Source: JANXQE01 sp035651635 (GTDB taxonomy: Bacteria; Verrucomicrobiota; Verrucomicrobiia; Limisphaerales; UBA8199). Taken from it: a stretch of DNA of 6,834 bases. The position numbers and the translations under genes are program-made. The DNA lies in NCBI GenBank assembly GCA_035651635.1, contig DASRFK010000251.1:1-6834 (forward strand), in the 5' to 3' direction. The notes beneath the pieces are model-generated. The model ran no database searches and had not been told where the DNA came from. It saw only the letters and a program-made list of their open reading frames with translations. Shown one piece after another: positions 6,270 through 6,834 of the stretch (the first letter of the stretch is position 1; each line of letters opens with the position of its first letter).

Positions 6270-6298
6270 TTGCCGTGTCGCATCGGCTGGGATACACT
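6270..6298 (+). promoter_or_regulatory. Sigma-70-like promoter for tatA
   Basis: TTGCCG (6270-6275; four of six to consensus) and TACACT (6293-6298; four of six, with the key TA and final T) are separated by the ideal 17 bases. The +1 position falls on base 6305, the A of an ATG in the tatA frame. It follows a small hairpin that could end the upstream transcript. Confidence 0.5.
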
Positions 6299-6304
6299 TC
6301 CGGC

Positions 6305-6715
6305 ATGCAGGCCATTGCGGACAATTGTTTGATGCTTGCTTTGTTTAACCTCGGGGGAGGCGAAATAGTCCTAGTTCTTGCCGCGGTCCTCATTCTGTTT
6401 GGCGCAAAAAAGCTGCCCGAATTGGCCCGGGGACTTGGCGAAGCGATATCACAGTTCCGTAAGGCAACCAGGGATGTGATTAACGCGGCAGATGATGAGG
6501 CAAGTGATGCGGGACGAAGCCTGGGTGGCATTTATGGAAGGCCAGCAGCCCAGGCACTGACCGTGGATAATCAGGTGGCCGAGTTATATGATCCTGCGGC
6601 ATTTCAGAAGGAATCGGAATCCCGGCAAACTCCGAAATCGTTGCTAAGATTCGTGGAGAGCCTGTGGTATCGGGCAATGAGGTTTTTGACTAGGCTTCGG
6701 ATTCGCACGTCGTGA
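6305..6715 (+). CDS. tatA: Sec-independent protein translocase subunit TatA/TatE
   Basis: TatA forms the membrane passage that moves folded proteins with twin-arginine signals across the cytoplasmic membrane. From 6305 the protein has 136 residues: a membrane helix (about 16-31, EIVLVLAAVLIL), the FG hinge (32-33), then the amphipathic helix KKLPELARGLGEAISQF (35-51) and FRKATRDV, a near-perfect TatA pattern. The first GTG of the frame (6260) gives 15 more residues lying over the hairpin and promoter, so I reject it. ATG 6332 is a serious alternative: it gives MLALFNLGGGE, puts FG at 23-24 as in E. coli TatA, and has GCGGA about ten bases upstream. The C-terminal part is longer than in many TatA proteins and ends in a basic, aromatic stretch (ESLWYRAMRFLTRLRIR). 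No tatB or tatC is visible; tatC could lie beyond the right edge. Confidence 0.92.
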   Translation: MQAIADNCLMLALFNLGGGEIVLVLAAVLILFGAKKLPELARGLGEAISQFRKATRDVINAADDEASDAGRSLGGIYGRPAAQALTVDNQVAELYDPAAFQKESESRQTPKSLLRFVESLWYRAMRFLTRLRIRTS

Positions 6716-6782
6716 GTTTCTCGTCATCGAAAGCCGAAACGGGTGGTGCGAAGTCGCGCAGGCACGTCTTCCAGCAGCCGAG

Positions 6783-6834
6783 ATGAGTGATTCCGCACCC
6801 GGTTCAGTTGAAGCAGTCCGCGCATTTCTATGGG
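6783..6834 (+). CDS. Start of an unidentified gene, cut by the window edge
   Basis: ATG at 6783 opens a frame that stays open for the 17 codons up to the edge (MSDSAPGSVEAVRAFLW). The MSDS-type beginning and the place 67 bases after tatA suit a real gene, but the ribosome site is poor and too little is visible to name a product. tatC is a common neighbour of tatA, but nothing in these residues identifies it. Confidence 0.4.
   Translation, partial: MSDSAPGSVEAVRAFLW

Noticed and set aside
5866..6531. 221-codon minus-strand open frame across the zinc-ribbon and tatA genes
   Set aside because: It covers two well-supported + strand genes and their promoter, and its product is Arg/Ser/Thr-rich with no family signature.
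6712..6786. 24-codon frame from a GTG overlapping the tatA stop
   Set aside because: It is very short, without a ribosome site or recognisable product, and runs over the better ATG at 6783.

Overview
The window looks like chromosomal DNA, moderately GC-rich by eye, from a Verrucomicrobiota bacterium, most likely of the Pedosphaera/Limisphaerales type. That assignment is an inference. It rests on a Hanks-type kinase followed by a block of membrane helices, a TatA with an LGGGEIVLVLA-type membrane segment, and small two-helix zinc-ribbon proteins. All convincing genes are on the + strand. I see no tRNA, rRNA, CRISPR array, transposase or integration site.

Layout. (1) 3-1772: a serine/threonine protein kinase cut by the left window edge, with five predicted membrane helices and an extracytoplasmic C-terminal part. 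(2) 1773-2060: a non-coding stretch rich in inverted repeats, with candidate promoters. (3) 2061-4859: three overlapping or abutting genes encoding a multi-helix membrane protein with two DUF350 (YjfL-type) repeats, a glutathionylspermidine-synthase-like ATP-grasp ligase, and a 261-residue protein I do not recognise. (4) 4882-5241: a 119-residue soluble orphan whose start sits exactly where a -10 box would place the transcription start. (5) 5256-6241: a short Wzz-type polysaccharide co-polymerase coupled by an ATGA overlap to a two-helix protein with a four-cysteine zinc ribbon. (6) 6305-6715: a TatA/TatE protein with its own promoter-like sequence and an unusual basic C-terminal tail. (7) From 6783: the start of another gene, cut by the right edge.

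The part most worth attention is 2061-4859. In E. coli a DUF350 membrane protein (YjfL) lies beside a Gsp-synthetase-like ligase (YjfC), and the same pairing occurs here with tight translational coupling plus a third, unknown partner. The ligase keeps R126, D128, E140 and N142 at the same spacing as the Mg/ATP-binding residues I recall for E. coli glutathionylspermidine synthetase, and keeps two candidate ATP-contacting lysines. It is therefore probably an active peptide or polyamine ligase working next to the membrane, but its substrate cannot be read from the sequence. The genes on either side (kinase, Wzz-like protein, TatA) are envelope-related, which fits an envelope or stress role but does not prove one.
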